Source of the DNA: Icerya purchasi
Lineage: Eukaryota; Arthropoda; Insecta; Hemiptera; Monophlebidae
NCBI GenBank assembly: GCA_039619475.1
Contig: CM077116.1
Location: 302,230,464 to 302,294,463, forward strand
Direction of reading: 5' to 3'
Length of the DNA: 64,000 nt
Position numbers and translations under genes: made by a program
The notes under the pieces: generated by a model
Database searches by the model: none
The model's input: only the letters and a program-made list of their open reading frames with translations
What the model was told of the DNA's origin: nothing
Part shown: one piece after another, positions 49,304 through 60,040 of the stretch
Numbering within the stretch: the stretch's first letter is position 1
How the letters are laid out: each line of letters starts with the position of its first letter

Positions 49304-50278
49304 TCACTATAGGGAGAATTGCAATCACGCTAATAATTCTGGTTTTATGTTGATTCGTTCCATTCCCACCTTTTCATTTCTAGAAACTGACGTTTTACAC
49401 CTGGGAAAATCCCTGTTGTATTTCTTATTTCTCGTCGTCTTAGTTCGTTTCCCCCCTATATAATCTCCTTTAAGAATCTCCCTTATTTTTCCTTCGATTT
49501 CGCATCCTCCTAGAATATTTATTCTACCTTTACTTTCAACATTTCTTTCACGAGTCCTAATTAAACAGGACTTCCACAATCAATTTCCTATTTCTTTCTC
49601 ATGTAACTGCGCTTGTTCACCCCTACCTGATTATTCCTGTGATTTTATTCTTTTCCGTATAAGTTCACTTATCCGCATTCTTTCTTCCTCCATTTCGTTC
49701 ACATTGATTTACTGTGGGTTCCTAGCCATTCCGGCATCTTTTGGTAATGTAACGGGTAATTCTTTTACTTTACTACTTCTCGTTTTTTTCTTAAGGAAAT
49801 CCCATCCTTTAATCTCCTTATCCTGTGTAATCCGCTGTTTCTAATAATTATACATTTATTATCTCTGTTCAACCGAGTTTTCCTGCTAATCTATGTTTTT
49901 TTTTTTTGTTTCCCTCATTTCGCCGTTCGATTTTCATTATTCGTCCGCATTTTAACCATTCTCTGCTACCCTCCTCCTGTTTTTATTTTTATTGGTTTCC
50001 TTTCTATATTGCCCTCTTTATTCAAGCGAAGCACTTGTTTTTCTTACGATAATCATGTGTTCTTTGATTGTGCTCATTTCTTTCTGTTGAACGTTCTACT
50101 TTGTATTACAGTTTGCTGAGACCATCTTCCTACTCCTTATTGTACCTCTTACATCCTGTATTTTCCTGCTCTAAACGTTACTGCTACCATTTGTTCTTTT
50201 TCATTATTAATGTTCAGTTGGATTCAAATGTGACTTCTTTTCCTTTTAATCGTTTGTGGATAAAGATTTCTGGTTGAT
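49304..50278 (-). repeat. Unclassified repeat U, longest copy
   Basis: Pyrimidine-rich on plus, so purine-rich on minus. From the minus-strand head GGGTTTATCAACCAGAAATC at 50278 it reads as broken Lys/Arg/Glu-rich frames, the longest of 84 codons at 49325-49579 with GRINILGGCEIEGKIREILK. Related heads occur at 45660 and 41345. Possibly the 5' part of an unknown retroelement with a charged ORF1. At the far end, TCACTATAGGGAGA (49304-49317) matches the 3' part of the bacteriophage T7 promoter. Confidence 0.35.
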
Positions 50279-50297
50279 AAACCCAAAAATAATATCC

Positions 50298-50376
<79 letters not shown>
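50298..50376. repeat. (CAA)n-(TAA)n microsatellite
   Basis: CAA repeats from 50298 to about 50330 change to TAA repeats up to 50376. It adjoins the head of repeat U at 50278. The poly-Tyr/poly-Cys frame across it is meaningless. Confidence 0.95.
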
Positions 50377-50379
<3 letters not shown>

Positions 50380-51229
50380 TAAATGTGCTCACACTGCAAT
50401 AAAACAATCAGATAAGAACTATACTCCGCTTAATTTAATGTTACTTTTATTAACAACCGGACAAATTTAAAAGAAACATGAAATACAAAAGCACTACAAG
50501 AATTAAAACATAGAGATGTAAGTAAACATGGATCAAGCAAGTGACTGGTACATGGCGAATTAAGTCACTCTCACAGGAAATACAGGAAGAAAAGAATCTG
50601 TAAATTCCTTGGACCAAACATTACGAATTATTATATTCCCCGAGTAAAAAATCTAATTAGTTTCAGGCCATTTCAGTTAGAATATATTGCTGTCATGGTC
50701 CGTTAACAGTATTTTTAGCTTATCGTCCAACTCGGTATAAGTTACGAAATTTCCAAACGTTACTTGCAAAATTATTTGGTAATAACATTTTTATTGTAAG
50801 CGGTGACTGAATGTCAGCGTTTTCGTACCATCTCCACGAGCTACATTGCTTGACATTATCAACCAGCAATCGTACACATTGGGGTCTTCGGATTTAAACA
50901 AAACCCCGGGCGTACCGGACATTTTTATTAAAAGGACCGCCCAAACCCTGCCTCGGATCACTCTCCCTCATTGTAACAATCAGAGTTCTACCGGTGATAC
51001 AAAAATAAAAACCTTTTCTCTGTAATACCGATTGGAACGCATTTAATTACAGACAAGTTTAAATTTCAAAATCCCACTAGAAACCGATAATTATATTATC
51101 GAAGCTGTAGAATATTTTACTAAAATGATGCAAAAAGCATTATGGCTTTACTTTGCTCGAACTAAATCCTGAAAGTTACGAGTAGCTGTTTGCAGTTAAA
51201 ATAAAGAAATATAAGGCGTGTATGATAAA
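50377..51229. other. No gene seen
   Basis: Mixed AT-rich sequence without a long open frame. It could contain the decayed upstream part of the LINE relic at 51230, but no motif is visible. Confidence 0.35.
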
Positions 51230-51970
51230 CAATTATTCGGCTAACAAAACAGTTTTAAATGAAGAAACTAAAGAATTAAAAAGAAATGACAGTGGACCAC
51301 CAACCTACAATAACGATTACGGATTTTGGAAAGTAACTAGAGCCATCTCATAAGTACGAAACCGCCGCTGCCAATTCAAACTTTGGTTTACGGAATCAAG
51401 AAGTGATGGAGGGAAACAATTTTCGCAATTACTTGTCTCGAGTATTCACGTCAAATTACAGGAAAGAGATGAAATTTACGAATTCCTAATTTCTCCGCTA
51501 TAAATGCAAATGTCGATGAAATTCTTCACATCATCTGAAATAAAAAAGGTTACAGATAGAACCCAATTTCGTCGAAAGCCCTTGGCCCTTATGATATCAT
51601 TTCAGAAACCCATCTTGAAAATTTGTAGCTTTATAAGTGTGCTTTATAACTCTATAATGCGCATTGCACACTTCGCTCCATAACGCAGAATTGTGCACAG
51701 GTGAGATTCAACAAAATACTTTTATCGAGAAAATTATACATAATCATTACAAAGAAAAAATAATTATTTATAGATAAAATTTCCTCGGCCCGTTCAGAGC
51801 AAAGGTATTAACCGTTCCAAATGTTAATCTATTAATTGCTACTTTTTCAAAATGACTGTTATTTAAAAATTGGTTTATTTCATCTTTCCATCTACCTTTT
51901 AGGTGGCCTCGTTTCCGTCTGTAATGTGAAAGGTACCAGAAATTTCAGGCCTATTAACTGCAAATTAAAT
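51230..51970 (+). pseudogene. Jockey-like LINE relic, start of the RT domain
   Basis: Broken plus frames read NDYGFWKVTRA, then KLWFTESRSDGGKQFSQLLV, FTSSEIKKVTDRT and a PYDIISETHLENL-like block. These follow the order of the Jockey region before the first RT motifs (DYGLWKATR..., W..SD.EKA..FA, F...E....I, PG.D.I....LK). Stops and frameshifts are frequent, so it is an old relic. The similarity is recognised by eye and moderate. Confidence 0.5.
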
Positions 51971-51989
51971 GCTTGAAATTAATAGGAAA

Positions 51990-52593
51990 TCCTTAAAGGG
52001 ACAAATTTAAAATGAAATAATTAAAAAAGAAAACGTAATGAGCATAAGAGGAATGTACTTATTACTGAAGATATGAGAGTACATATCAGCAGAAAAAAAA
52101 ATTGAATCGGAGGAAAGAATAAACACAGAATACGAGTTGAGGGAAAAACTTTCGTACCAATTGCCGTTAGCAAGAACAAAGATGGGGGAGCAAACGGATA
52201 AATATATTATAACTCAGATGTTGAATAAAATACCCAAAGAAATAATAGAGAAGGAAAAAATAGGGGAAAGAAAAAGGAAAATAAAGGAATGGCTTCAGGA
52301 AGAAGAAAATATAAAAAAAATAATAAACATAAAATAAAAAGACAAAGCGCAACAAAAAAAGCTAGGAAAAAAAAAACAAAAAAAAACTGAATATAGAAAA
52401 TAGAAATAGATTAGTAATTATTGATAAGTAAAATAGATAGATTAAGTAAATATTACACGATTATGTATATGTATAAGTTAATTTAAGATGGTAAAATGTC
52501 AAATAGGATAATTCGTCGACAAGCGTTTTAGCTTGACGAAAATTTTTGTATGTAAAAAATTATAAATACATATTTTTCAAAAAAAAAAAAAAT
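51990..52593 (+). pseudogene. LINE relic, extreme C-terminus, 3' UTR and poly-A
   Basis: The frame 52137-52337 has YQLPLARTKMGEQTDKYIIT followed by QMLNKIPKEI and KRKIKEWL. This fits the R.T..G....Y..P...N.LP..I.....FK..LK.WL end of Jockey/CR1-like ORF2 proteins. After the TAA, about 240 bases of AT-rich 3' UTR end in A13 at 52580-52592, giving a clear 3' boundary that abuts the next LINE on the opposite strand. Confidence 0.6.
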
Positions 52594-53165
52594 AGTCTTA
52601 TATGTTCAACGGTTATCTGTCAATCTTATTTCATGACTAGCCCATTCCCATTTTTTCCTTCTAACATAGTGCACCACGTCAATATTATATCTTAGAAGCT
52701 TTTTTATTTCTTTTATGTTTATTCGATCTCTTATTTTTATAATTATTAGGGGCATTGATCTTTCTAGTGTGTTTTGTGTTGTCCTTAGTCTATTTATAAT
52801 TTTTGTGTTCAGTGTCCAAGTTTGGCAACCATAAGTGCTAAGACGGGTAATATACACATGTTAAAAATTTGACTTTTATGGTAATTACTAAAAGATCCTT
52901 TGAATATTCTTTTTGGTGACCAGCATTTACTCCATATCTTAGTAATTCTCACGTTTACTTCTTTTTCTATCTTATTTTCGAATGCTAATTGTTGGTCTAA
53001 GTATGGTGCTTCGCTCACTGCTTCTATTAGATTATTATTTACTTGAATTTCTCTCTGGGTTATAGTCTTAGTTAATATTTTTGTTTTTGAGATGTTAATA
53101 GATAATCCAACTTTTGCTCCCTTCATGAGCTAACATCCTGCCTCTTGACTTATTTCTCATTGGAA
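52594..53165 (-). pseudogene. RTE-like LINE, C-terminal RT fragment, minus strand
   Basis: Two minus frames joined by a frame change give KGAKVGLSINISKTKILTKT, EAPYLDQQLAFENKIEKEVN and, nearer the end, YGCQTWTLNTKIINRL and RRKKWEWASHEIRLTDNRW-type sequence. These are the post-YADD, thumb and C-terminal blocks (YLGQ, YG..TW.L, W.WAGH..R..DNRW) of insect RTE-like LINEs. It stops abruptly at 53165. Its missing upstream half appears to resume at 54050-54700 in the same orientation. Confidence 0.8.
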
Positions 53166-54016
53166 GGGCAATCCTGAGTGAATATAGAATCACACTAAAC
53201 CTAAGCCAAGTCAAATCACTAAAATTTGTACAAAATAATACTCTAACCACGGATCTTGGCACTATGCCACCAGTTAATAAACTAAAAACCTACTTAAAAA
53301 ATATTCTAATTGACATGTGGCAGTTGCGATGGGAGAAGGAGACTACAGGCAGGAAAACCTACATTCTCAAATATTCATCAAAAACTTAAATTACCAAACC
53401 TTGAAATCACCTTCTTCAATGCGAGGTACTCTCTGGCCATGGAAACTTTGGAGAATACCTACATCGATTCAATATTAAACCATCGTCCCACTGTCAATAT
53501 TGTGGACTAAATGAAATAGATGGCATTCACCATACTATTTTTAAATGCGGAGCCTTGAAAGAACTACGACAAAAATGTAAAATTAGTGAAAACACCCCAC
53601 TCGCACTGAATACTCAAAATGTAGACCACTTCCTAGAATATTTCCATGTTGCCATGAAAAAGAAACTAACACCAAGTCCACAAGTGCCTGATCAATCGTC
53701 TCCCAACATTCAGATATAAATATAAGTATGTAATTGTGTGTGTGGGTCATTGTATAAATGTAATGTGTATGTGTGTGTGCGCGTGTGTGTATATGTATAT
53801 AGATAAATATATGGGTATGTATACTTATCCGTGGTATACGTATATGTAGATATAAATGTGTATATAATTATGTATATAATAGCAACTCTATATATAAATA
53901 TTATTTTTATTGCATTCGGTGACTATGTTTTATCATCACTGATGCAATCCATGTTTCTAACTACTATAATGTTTGTAACTACACTTTTAATTGTTTTTAT
54001 ATATCATATTCTTTAA
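53166..54016 (+). pseudogene. R1-like LINE 3' end
   Basis: Plus frames (310-510 region of 53 kb) read YSLAMETLENTYIDSILNHR, and in another frame HCQYCGLNEIDGIHHTIFKC at 53489-53548, a CCHC zinc knuckle (C..C....H...C) as found at the C-terminus of R1-like and related LINEs. The preceding block (FVQNNTLTTDLGTMPPVNKL) also fits. The 3' UTR includes a GT/TA-rich stretch at 53735-53830 and ends around 54016. It lies between two minus-strand pieces of another LINE. Confidence 0.6.
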
Positions 54017-54049
54017 ATAAACTAGTCCCATCGGGAACGTCCAAATTGA

Positions 54050-54700
54050 GGAAAACAAAAAGTAATTGGGCGATAATATTCGATTTTATGCCTATCACCT
54101 TTTTTAAATAATCTTATTATTATATCTGAATATTTCCATTCTTCCGGTATATTACCTGTTCTTAAGATATTGTTGAAAAGTATTGCTAGAGATTTAATTA
54201 AATTGTCTCCTCCTGTTTCTACATGTTCGTTAGCTATACCATCGTTGGGCTTCTATTAGACTTTAGTTTTTCTACTATTATTTTTATTTCGTTAATTAGG
54301 AATTCGGGCTTTGGCTCGAAATTTGTAACGTTCTCGTAATTGTCTTCGCCCTCTTATAATTTTCTATAGCAGTTTAATAAATTATTTATCTCTTTTCTGT
54401 CGTATATTTTTTTCCCTATAGAATTTATGAAGTATAAATTCCACGGGGTACCCCTATACTTAATTGTTTGTTTAGTTTCTTAATATTTCTACTCCCTTCT
54501 AATGTTTCTTTTATTATTTTATTTTTCTTGAGTTCCTTCTTATTTCTTATATCTTTCCTTAACAATTTGGAAATTAGATTTAATTCGATTTTATCCTTGG
54601 ACGTTTTATTTCTTATTTTTATAGTTGCAGCCCTATTCTTATATAGGTTAGCTATTTCTTGATGTGTTGTTGCATCGTGTTGTTTATTTTTATCGAAGTC
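54050..54700 (-). pseudogene. RTE-like LINE, linker and first RT blocks, minus strand
   Basis: Minus frames give ELNLISKLLRKDIRNKKELK and SRNIKKLNKQL, the basic linker after the endonuclease. Next come EFLINEIKIIVEKLKSN, then DGIANEHVETGGDNLIKSLA, ILFNNILRTGNIPEEWKYSD and IIIRLFKKGDR, which are RT blocks 0-2 (P..W....I..LFKKGD). The order is right for the same element type as 52594-53165, which carries the later blocks. The middle of the RT including YADD is absent. Confidence 0.8.
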
Positions 54701-55090
54701 GTCGGCTGATTGATTGGCACAGGTGAGATTGTGTACCGCAAATAAAAACAGCAAAACGAACTCTCTGGCTTTAATGAGCTCTGTACAGGAGTTGCTCAAT
54801 GTTCAATTTTAGAACCTGTATTATATATCTTATATATACACCCAACCATCCAGCATGATGCTACAAGAGCAATCTATACTGACGACACATTGGCCTATGA
54901 TAAAGAACAACCAGCGGCAGAATAAATTACAAGATCACTTATAAATAGATCAGGAGTGGCTCGCAGCGTGGAAAATTAAAGTAAGTCCGAACCATGGTAT
55001 CCATACCAGCTTTACTATGAGCTGTAGTATATAATCACGACTACACAGGAAACGGCACCAATTAAGGACTCGCAGCTACATTAACCAAAA
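54700..55090 (+). pseudogene. Jockey-like LINE RT fragment, plus strand
   Basis: Plus frames read NELSGFNELCTGVAQCSILE then PVLYILYIHPT, matching the AGVPQGSILGP.LY.LY block of Jockey reverse transcriptases. AIYTDDTLAYDKEQ at about 54870 takes the place of the catalytic FADDTA box (Ala to Thr). Further blocks (W...W.IK.SKSEP) are degraded. It overlaps the start of the minus-strand LINE at 54700. Non-functional. Confidence 0.65.
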
Positions 55091-55579
55091 TTAGAACTGA
55101 ATAGGAGAGTTTAACATAAAAAACACGCATCGGAAATAAAAAAGAAAAAAGGATTGACAAATTAAATGCAAAAAACTCCGAATAGGGTGTCCTCGACGCT
55201 TCTTGGTATTTGTAATGATGAAATGCATCAGTACACAAGCTTACGTTCAATGAAAAAAAAGAAATTTGTTGTCGCAGCAATAATTGCAAAACACCAAAAA
55301 AAAAAAAAAAAAACTTGGCAGAATAATAACTTTTACTACATAATAACCTAGATACTTAAACACTGCCGTGTATTAGTGCTGCATATTGGAAGATAATTTT
55401 TGCGTTATTATTTTACTTACCGCTCCTATAATGTAAGATAATTAAGACTGATCTCCATTCCTTATTGATCGTTCACTTTAGCTATATTTAACAAAAAAAA
55501 AATGGGCACTACGTTTCATAAAATTATCCCAGAAATAATTTTCGAGATCAGTTACAATTCTTATACAGATTGAAATTTT
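55091..55579. other. No gene seen
   Basis: A19 tract near 55295 and short frames only. Confidence 0.4.
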
Positions 55580-55785
55580 TTCTTGAATAGAAATGTCCGA
55601 TATTCCATTTCTTCAATAGAAATGTCCGATATTCCATTTCTTGAATAGAAATGTCCGATATTCCATTTCTTCAATAGAAATGTCCAATATTCCATTTCTT
55701 CAATAGAAATGTCCGATATTTGATTTCTTGAATAGAAATGTCCGATATTCCATTTCTTGAATAGAAATGTCCGATATTCCATCTA
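55580..55785. repeat. 29-bp minisatellite, about 7 units
   Basis: Units start at about 55586, 55615, 55644, 55673, 55702, 55731 and 55760, each AATAGAAATGTCCGATATTC plus CATTTCTTG or CATTTCTTC. Because 29 is not a multiple of three, the minus-strand frame through it cycles through three frames, giving a 29-residue protein repeat without stops. The reading frame is a by-product of the repeat. Confidence 0.95.
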
Positions 55786-57155
55786 CAATAATCTAAATAA
55801 AACTTATCTTTCGTAATAGGCGAAATTGAATTACGTTTTAGTAATAATCTCTAGAATCCCATTACAAATTTTGTGAGAAAACTGATTTTTTTCAAATTCG
55901 ATAATTTTCACATCGTAACTTTAATATGTTTACTAGATTTATCCGGTATTTCGAGGTATTATAAATCCTTGAGTAGCCAAAAATTGTAAGCGTTAATCAA
56001 TTATAAAACTAATTTCTTCAATTTCTACATTTTTCGCAATGGGGAATAGTTAACATGAAACATTAGCCTTCATAGATTCAACTTTTAAAATTAATTCCGA
56101 CTGAATTTTTCACCTTTTTTTAAATTTCTCAGGGCGCTTTTCTCCAGTTCTGAAAATCTACTTTAATAAACGTTAAATTTAATCTCGTTGGAAATGCCAA
56201 TTTTCATTAATGATTTACACAACCGGATTTATACCGAGGATAACATTTTAACCGGTGCGGGACTGAAAACTTATTTTTGAATGATTCGGGATTTATTCGT
56301 AGAGTTCACTTCTATTTCTGGATGTTAGCCAGACGTGCGCGGTTAAGTCTGGCAGAAAGGACTTCAGCATAAACGCAAATACATTTCTCCTATCAGCGTA
56401 CTAATAATTAAAATTAAATCGCCATTTAAAGGAAAGATATTTTTCCGTGATGGAAACCCGTGCAGTAAATTCTAGAACGCCACAAAAGAGCATTTTGAGA
56501 CCTCCGTTATATACCGCAGATATTCTAGGACCCAAAAAAAAATGCGTTAATTGCCGCACAATGTAAATCTTTATTCAGATAATAAAGCTAATGTTATCCT
56601 GCAGGTAACGACAAATTTAATTTCGAAATGGTGCGAGGAAAATAAAAATTATTAAGGAAAAGCCCGTAAATATTACGTTCACTAAACCGATGGCGTAATA
56701 ATAAATAGTGAAAAGTTTCAAAGAAAGAAAAAGTTCAGGCCCAAATCTAGATCTGAAACTTGACTGAAAGTTACACTAATAAAAAAAAGTGAACAAAACT
56801 TCGGAAAGAAAAAGAAAATGGAATGATAAATGGGCAAGCATTCGCAGCTATCTTTAAACTTTCGCTATTATCAACTATGAGAATAATACACCGTGAAAAT
56901 CAGCATTAAAATAATTGACAAAAAAGATTAAGAATATTATTGTAAGAACAGCGCTGTTCAATAATCAATCCCTGCTATTAAGCAATCACAGTATGCTAAA
57001 ACTTTCAAATTCTCCCCCCGTAAGTACGGAAACAAAAAACACGCTCAATCCAACGGAAGCCCAAAGACTGAAAAGAAAAAGAAATCGTTCTACTCGGTTA
57101 ATTTAATTTAGAGCTAATTGGAAATTAATGCTGATTCAGGTACCACAATTTTATA
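55786..57155. other. No gene seen
   Basis: AT-rich with only short frames, none with a motif. Confidence 0.4.
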
Positions 57156-58483
57156 ACAGCGAGGTGTGGCAATTAATTATCCGGAATGAACTTTTTTTCT
57201 TTTTTATATGGCAACATTGATTGTTGTACGAACCAGCATTCGATAGCATGAACGTTCACGAATTAGTGATAACAGTTTCGTCTCAATCGGTTTTCACTTT
57301 TGATCGAATAAGAAGGTTTTATTTAATATATGTCGAATGCTATCAGTCGAAAAATGTTCCACGAGCTTGGAACAGAGAACGATCATCAAATTCCTGGTTA
57401 AACAAGGAAACAACGGTAAGCAAGTGTTGGAATCGTTAACGAACGTGTATGGCGACTCAACAATGTCCAAATCGGCAGTTTACGAGTCGGTAAAACGTTT
57501 CAAAGATGATCGAGAAGACATGAACAACGACGCGGGACGCGGCCGAAACATTGAGACTTGAACGCGCCCTAGCGTCAAACGTGTGCGTGGTCTGCTCGAG
57601 TCCGACAGCCGACTTTCCATTAGAGGTATCGCGGTAGCCTGAATATCAATCGCGAAACAATTCACCTCATCATTACCCACGATTTAGAGCTATGGAAATT
57701 GTGTGCGAAACTGGTTCCGCAAAATTTGTCCATGGCGCAGAAGCAACGTCATGTTAATCTTTGCAGCCAGTGGTTGGAGGAAATCGAGTCGGATAATATT
57801 GTGGAGCGCGTCATATCGTGGATTTTCGAATATGATCCCGAAAGTAAACATCAAAGAATGCAGTGGGTCGACGACGACGAACCATGACCGAAGAAAGCGA
57901 GGATGTCGAAGTCACAAATGAAGACGATGCTCGCCGTTTTTTTTTGACAATGAGGGTATCGTTCATCATGAATATCTGCTGCAGAAGAACACTATGAATG
58001 CCGAAAAGTAGTGTGACATCTTCCGTCAGTTGCGGGAACGCGTACGGCGGATTTGACCCCATCTGTGGAGAAACCAATCTTGGATTCTTCATCGAGACAA
58101 TGCTCCGGTGCATACGGCGTTGAAAATTCGAGACATTTCGTGGCGAAAAACAACCTTCCTATGATCGAACACGCCCCATATTCGCCTGATCTCGTTCCGT
58201 GCGACTTTTTTTTATTTCCTCGCATCAAGAGTGTGCTGAAAGGACATCGACTTCACGGAGTAGAGGAGATTAAGAAGAATTTGACTGTGACCCTGAAGGC
58301 GATTCAGAAGGAAGAATTTGCGGCATACTATGAACAGTGGAAACATTGAATGGAGAAGTGCATTCAGTCCGTGGAGAACTACTTTGAAGGGGACAAGCTC
58401 GATTAAATTGGTAAAGATGTTTTTGTGTTTTTGTAGTGCCAATAAAATAATTCCGGATTAGTAATTGTCACACCTCCTACTGT
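57156..58483 (+). mobile_element. Nearly full-length mariner element
   Basis: Left end ACAGCGAGGTGTGGCAATTA and following ATCCGGAAT mirror the right end (reverse complement CAGTAGGAGGTGTGACAATT then ATCCGGAAT), giving imperfect terminal inverted repeats of about 28-30 bp. TA at 57154-57155 could be the target dinucleotide; the right TA is not preserved. The element is about 1.33 kb, the usual mariner length, and holds one broken transposase gene. Confidence 0.85.
57337..58406 (+). pseudogene. Mariner transposase, frameshifted and missing its first catalytic Asp
   Basis: The N-terminus (EQRTIIKFLVKQGNNGKQVL, then YGDSTMSKSAVYESVKRFKD) is the mariner helix-turn-helix DNA-binding region. A frameshift near 57560 is followed by LVPQNLSMAQKQRHVNLCSQ and ERVISWIFEYDPESK. 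The usual ITGDESW is reduced to ISW: an in-frame loss of four residues including the first catalytic Asp. HRDNAPVHTALKIRD (58090) is intact with the second Asp, and APYSPDLVPCDFFLF (about 58170) with the third, 34 residues apart as in D,D34D mariners, but in different frames. A TGA replaces Trp near 58347; the natural stop is 58404-58406. Inactive. Confidence 0.9.
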
Positions 58484-59306
58484 GAAATTTTTAAAAATAG
58501 CTGTTATGACTAGAAATAAGAATTGCACTAAGTTTAGCCAAATACCTGTTGTCCATACTATGCCTAATTGATATTGTGGTCGCAGAAAAAAAAAAAAAAA
58601 GAAAAAATATGCATCTCTGTTAGTGGATGAAAATCCTTTGTCAAGTTTTTCGTATAACCTTCAGGCAACTGGCAATCAGTAGTAGTCAAAAGTATAGAAT
58701 AAGAAAAAAAATTATTGTCAAGTAATAATTCAGTAACGTCTGTAATTAGAAAATACTCCTCATTCGGATCTGATGTTTCTTTTTCTCTAGAATAAACTTA
58801 CCCATCTAAATACAATTGTAAGGATTCATTTTTTTTTTTTTATTATTTAAAAAATTTAACTGGAATTTAGTTAAAACAATTATTAATTATTTCGTACACG
58901 GTCACTTATTCTTTTTGTACATTTAAAAATTTTTACGATAATAAAAAACTCTATAAATATACCGAGGAATTTTTAGTAAAACAATTTCACAATAAAAAAT
59001 TAATTATTGTTTACGCGTTAATTATTTTGTTATCTTATGTTCAGATTCTTATCAAGGAATGATCGATCTTTCAACCGGACAGTTGGCAAGTTCATGCTAT
59101 TGTTCAGCTGGTTGAAAAGCCCTGTTTGTTATTATCTGATCGTTAAATTAAACTGATAAGTAAATACAAAAAACAGGCACTAATCTATGCCAAACAATAT
59201 GCAAATGCCACAATGCAGCAAAATACCAACGTAAAGAAAAAAATTTGGATGCGGCTGTGCTTGATTTAACGTGAAACGCCTATATCGGTTTAAGTATTTA
59301 TATATA
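58484..59306. other. No gene seen
   Basis: A15 tract near 58587, T12 near 58830; AT-rich with no motif-bearing frame. Confidence 0.45.
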
Positions 59307-59437
59307 TCTATACATATATAAAAATCCCGTGTCTTTATGTTTGTGCAGGATAAACTCGGAATTTACTTAACCGATTTTTATAAAATTTTGAAAGTACATG
59401 CAATTTAATCCAACTCTTAACAGATAGCATACTTTTT

Positions 59438-59610
59438 GTTTTAATTATTTACATGAATATTTGTTATATTAAATAATTTAATAAATCAGTTTAAAAAAAA
59501 CAAATTTAATTGTTGGCTATTACGTTTTGTTTTAATTATTTACATACATATCTGTTATATTAAATAATTTAATCAATCAATTTAAAAAAACAAATTTGAC
59601 AATTTTATTA
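59438..59610. repeat. 91-bp tandem duplication inside the Helitron
   Basis: GTTTTAATTATTTACATGAA at 59438 recurs as GTTTTAATTATTTACATACA at 59529, with the following 70 bases (TTAAATAATTTAAT...AAACAAATTT) conserved. Offset 91 bases, about 1.9 copies. Confidence 0.85.
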
Positions 59611-59738
59611 TTTTTTAAGCACCAACTACTTTTCGTGGCGACTTTTGTGTATCGTGCGATGTTAATCGAAATGCAACCAGGTTTATCGCTGGCGCATGCC
59701 GTTTTTATCGATGAATGAAGAAATAAACGTTTTCGCTG

Positions 59739-60040
59739 TTGTTTACAAAAAAGTTCGTGTTATTACGGAATTATGAATGTAGAATTAATATGTGTGTTGA
59801 TGATGCAATAGTTCCACATTATGTAAAATCCATAGATAGGGATGGTGCATCTTTGTTTTCGTCTTTATCTTATTTATTATATAATAATGAATTATTAGGA
59901 GTAGAAGAAAATGTACCGTACAATATGTTTGTAAAAACTGGAAGAGATTTAAGCAATATACTATTGGACTTAATGGGGAGCATATAAAAATAAAATAGAG
60001 TATTTAACTGATATGTCAAATATTCGAACTTTTAGGCCAA
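59739..60040 (+). pseudogene. OTU-protease fragment, catalytic Cys replaced
   Basis: The frame 59739-59987 contains YVKSIDRDGASLFSSLSYLL. OTU cysteine proteases have DG.CLFR..S here; the Asp is kept but the nucleophile Cys is Ser (codon TCT). After a +1 frame change, EYLTDMSNIRTF at about 59998 fits the next OTU block (EY...M....WG/YG). The catalytic His block is not seen. OTU domains are known passengers in animal Helitrons, which agrees with the flanking Helitron ends. Non-functional as a peptidase. Confidence 0.6.

Noticed and set aside
50214..50399. Minus frame of poly-Tyr and poly-Cys
   Set aside because: Translation of the CAA/TAA microsatellite.
52167..52355. Phe/Tyr-rich minus frame with apparent membrane segments
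   Set aside because: Antisense of the Lys/Glu-rich C-terminus of a plus-strand LINE.
55561..55782. 73-codon repeat protein on minus
   Set aside because: A by-product of a 29-bp minisatellite; no promoter or start context.
55575..55790. CRISPR array
   Set aside because: Repeats are directly adjacent with no unique spacers, and the window is eukaryotic.
57703..57921. 72-codon Arg-rich plus frame
   Set aside because: Alternative frame of the mariner transposase; the correct frame is 57699-57887.
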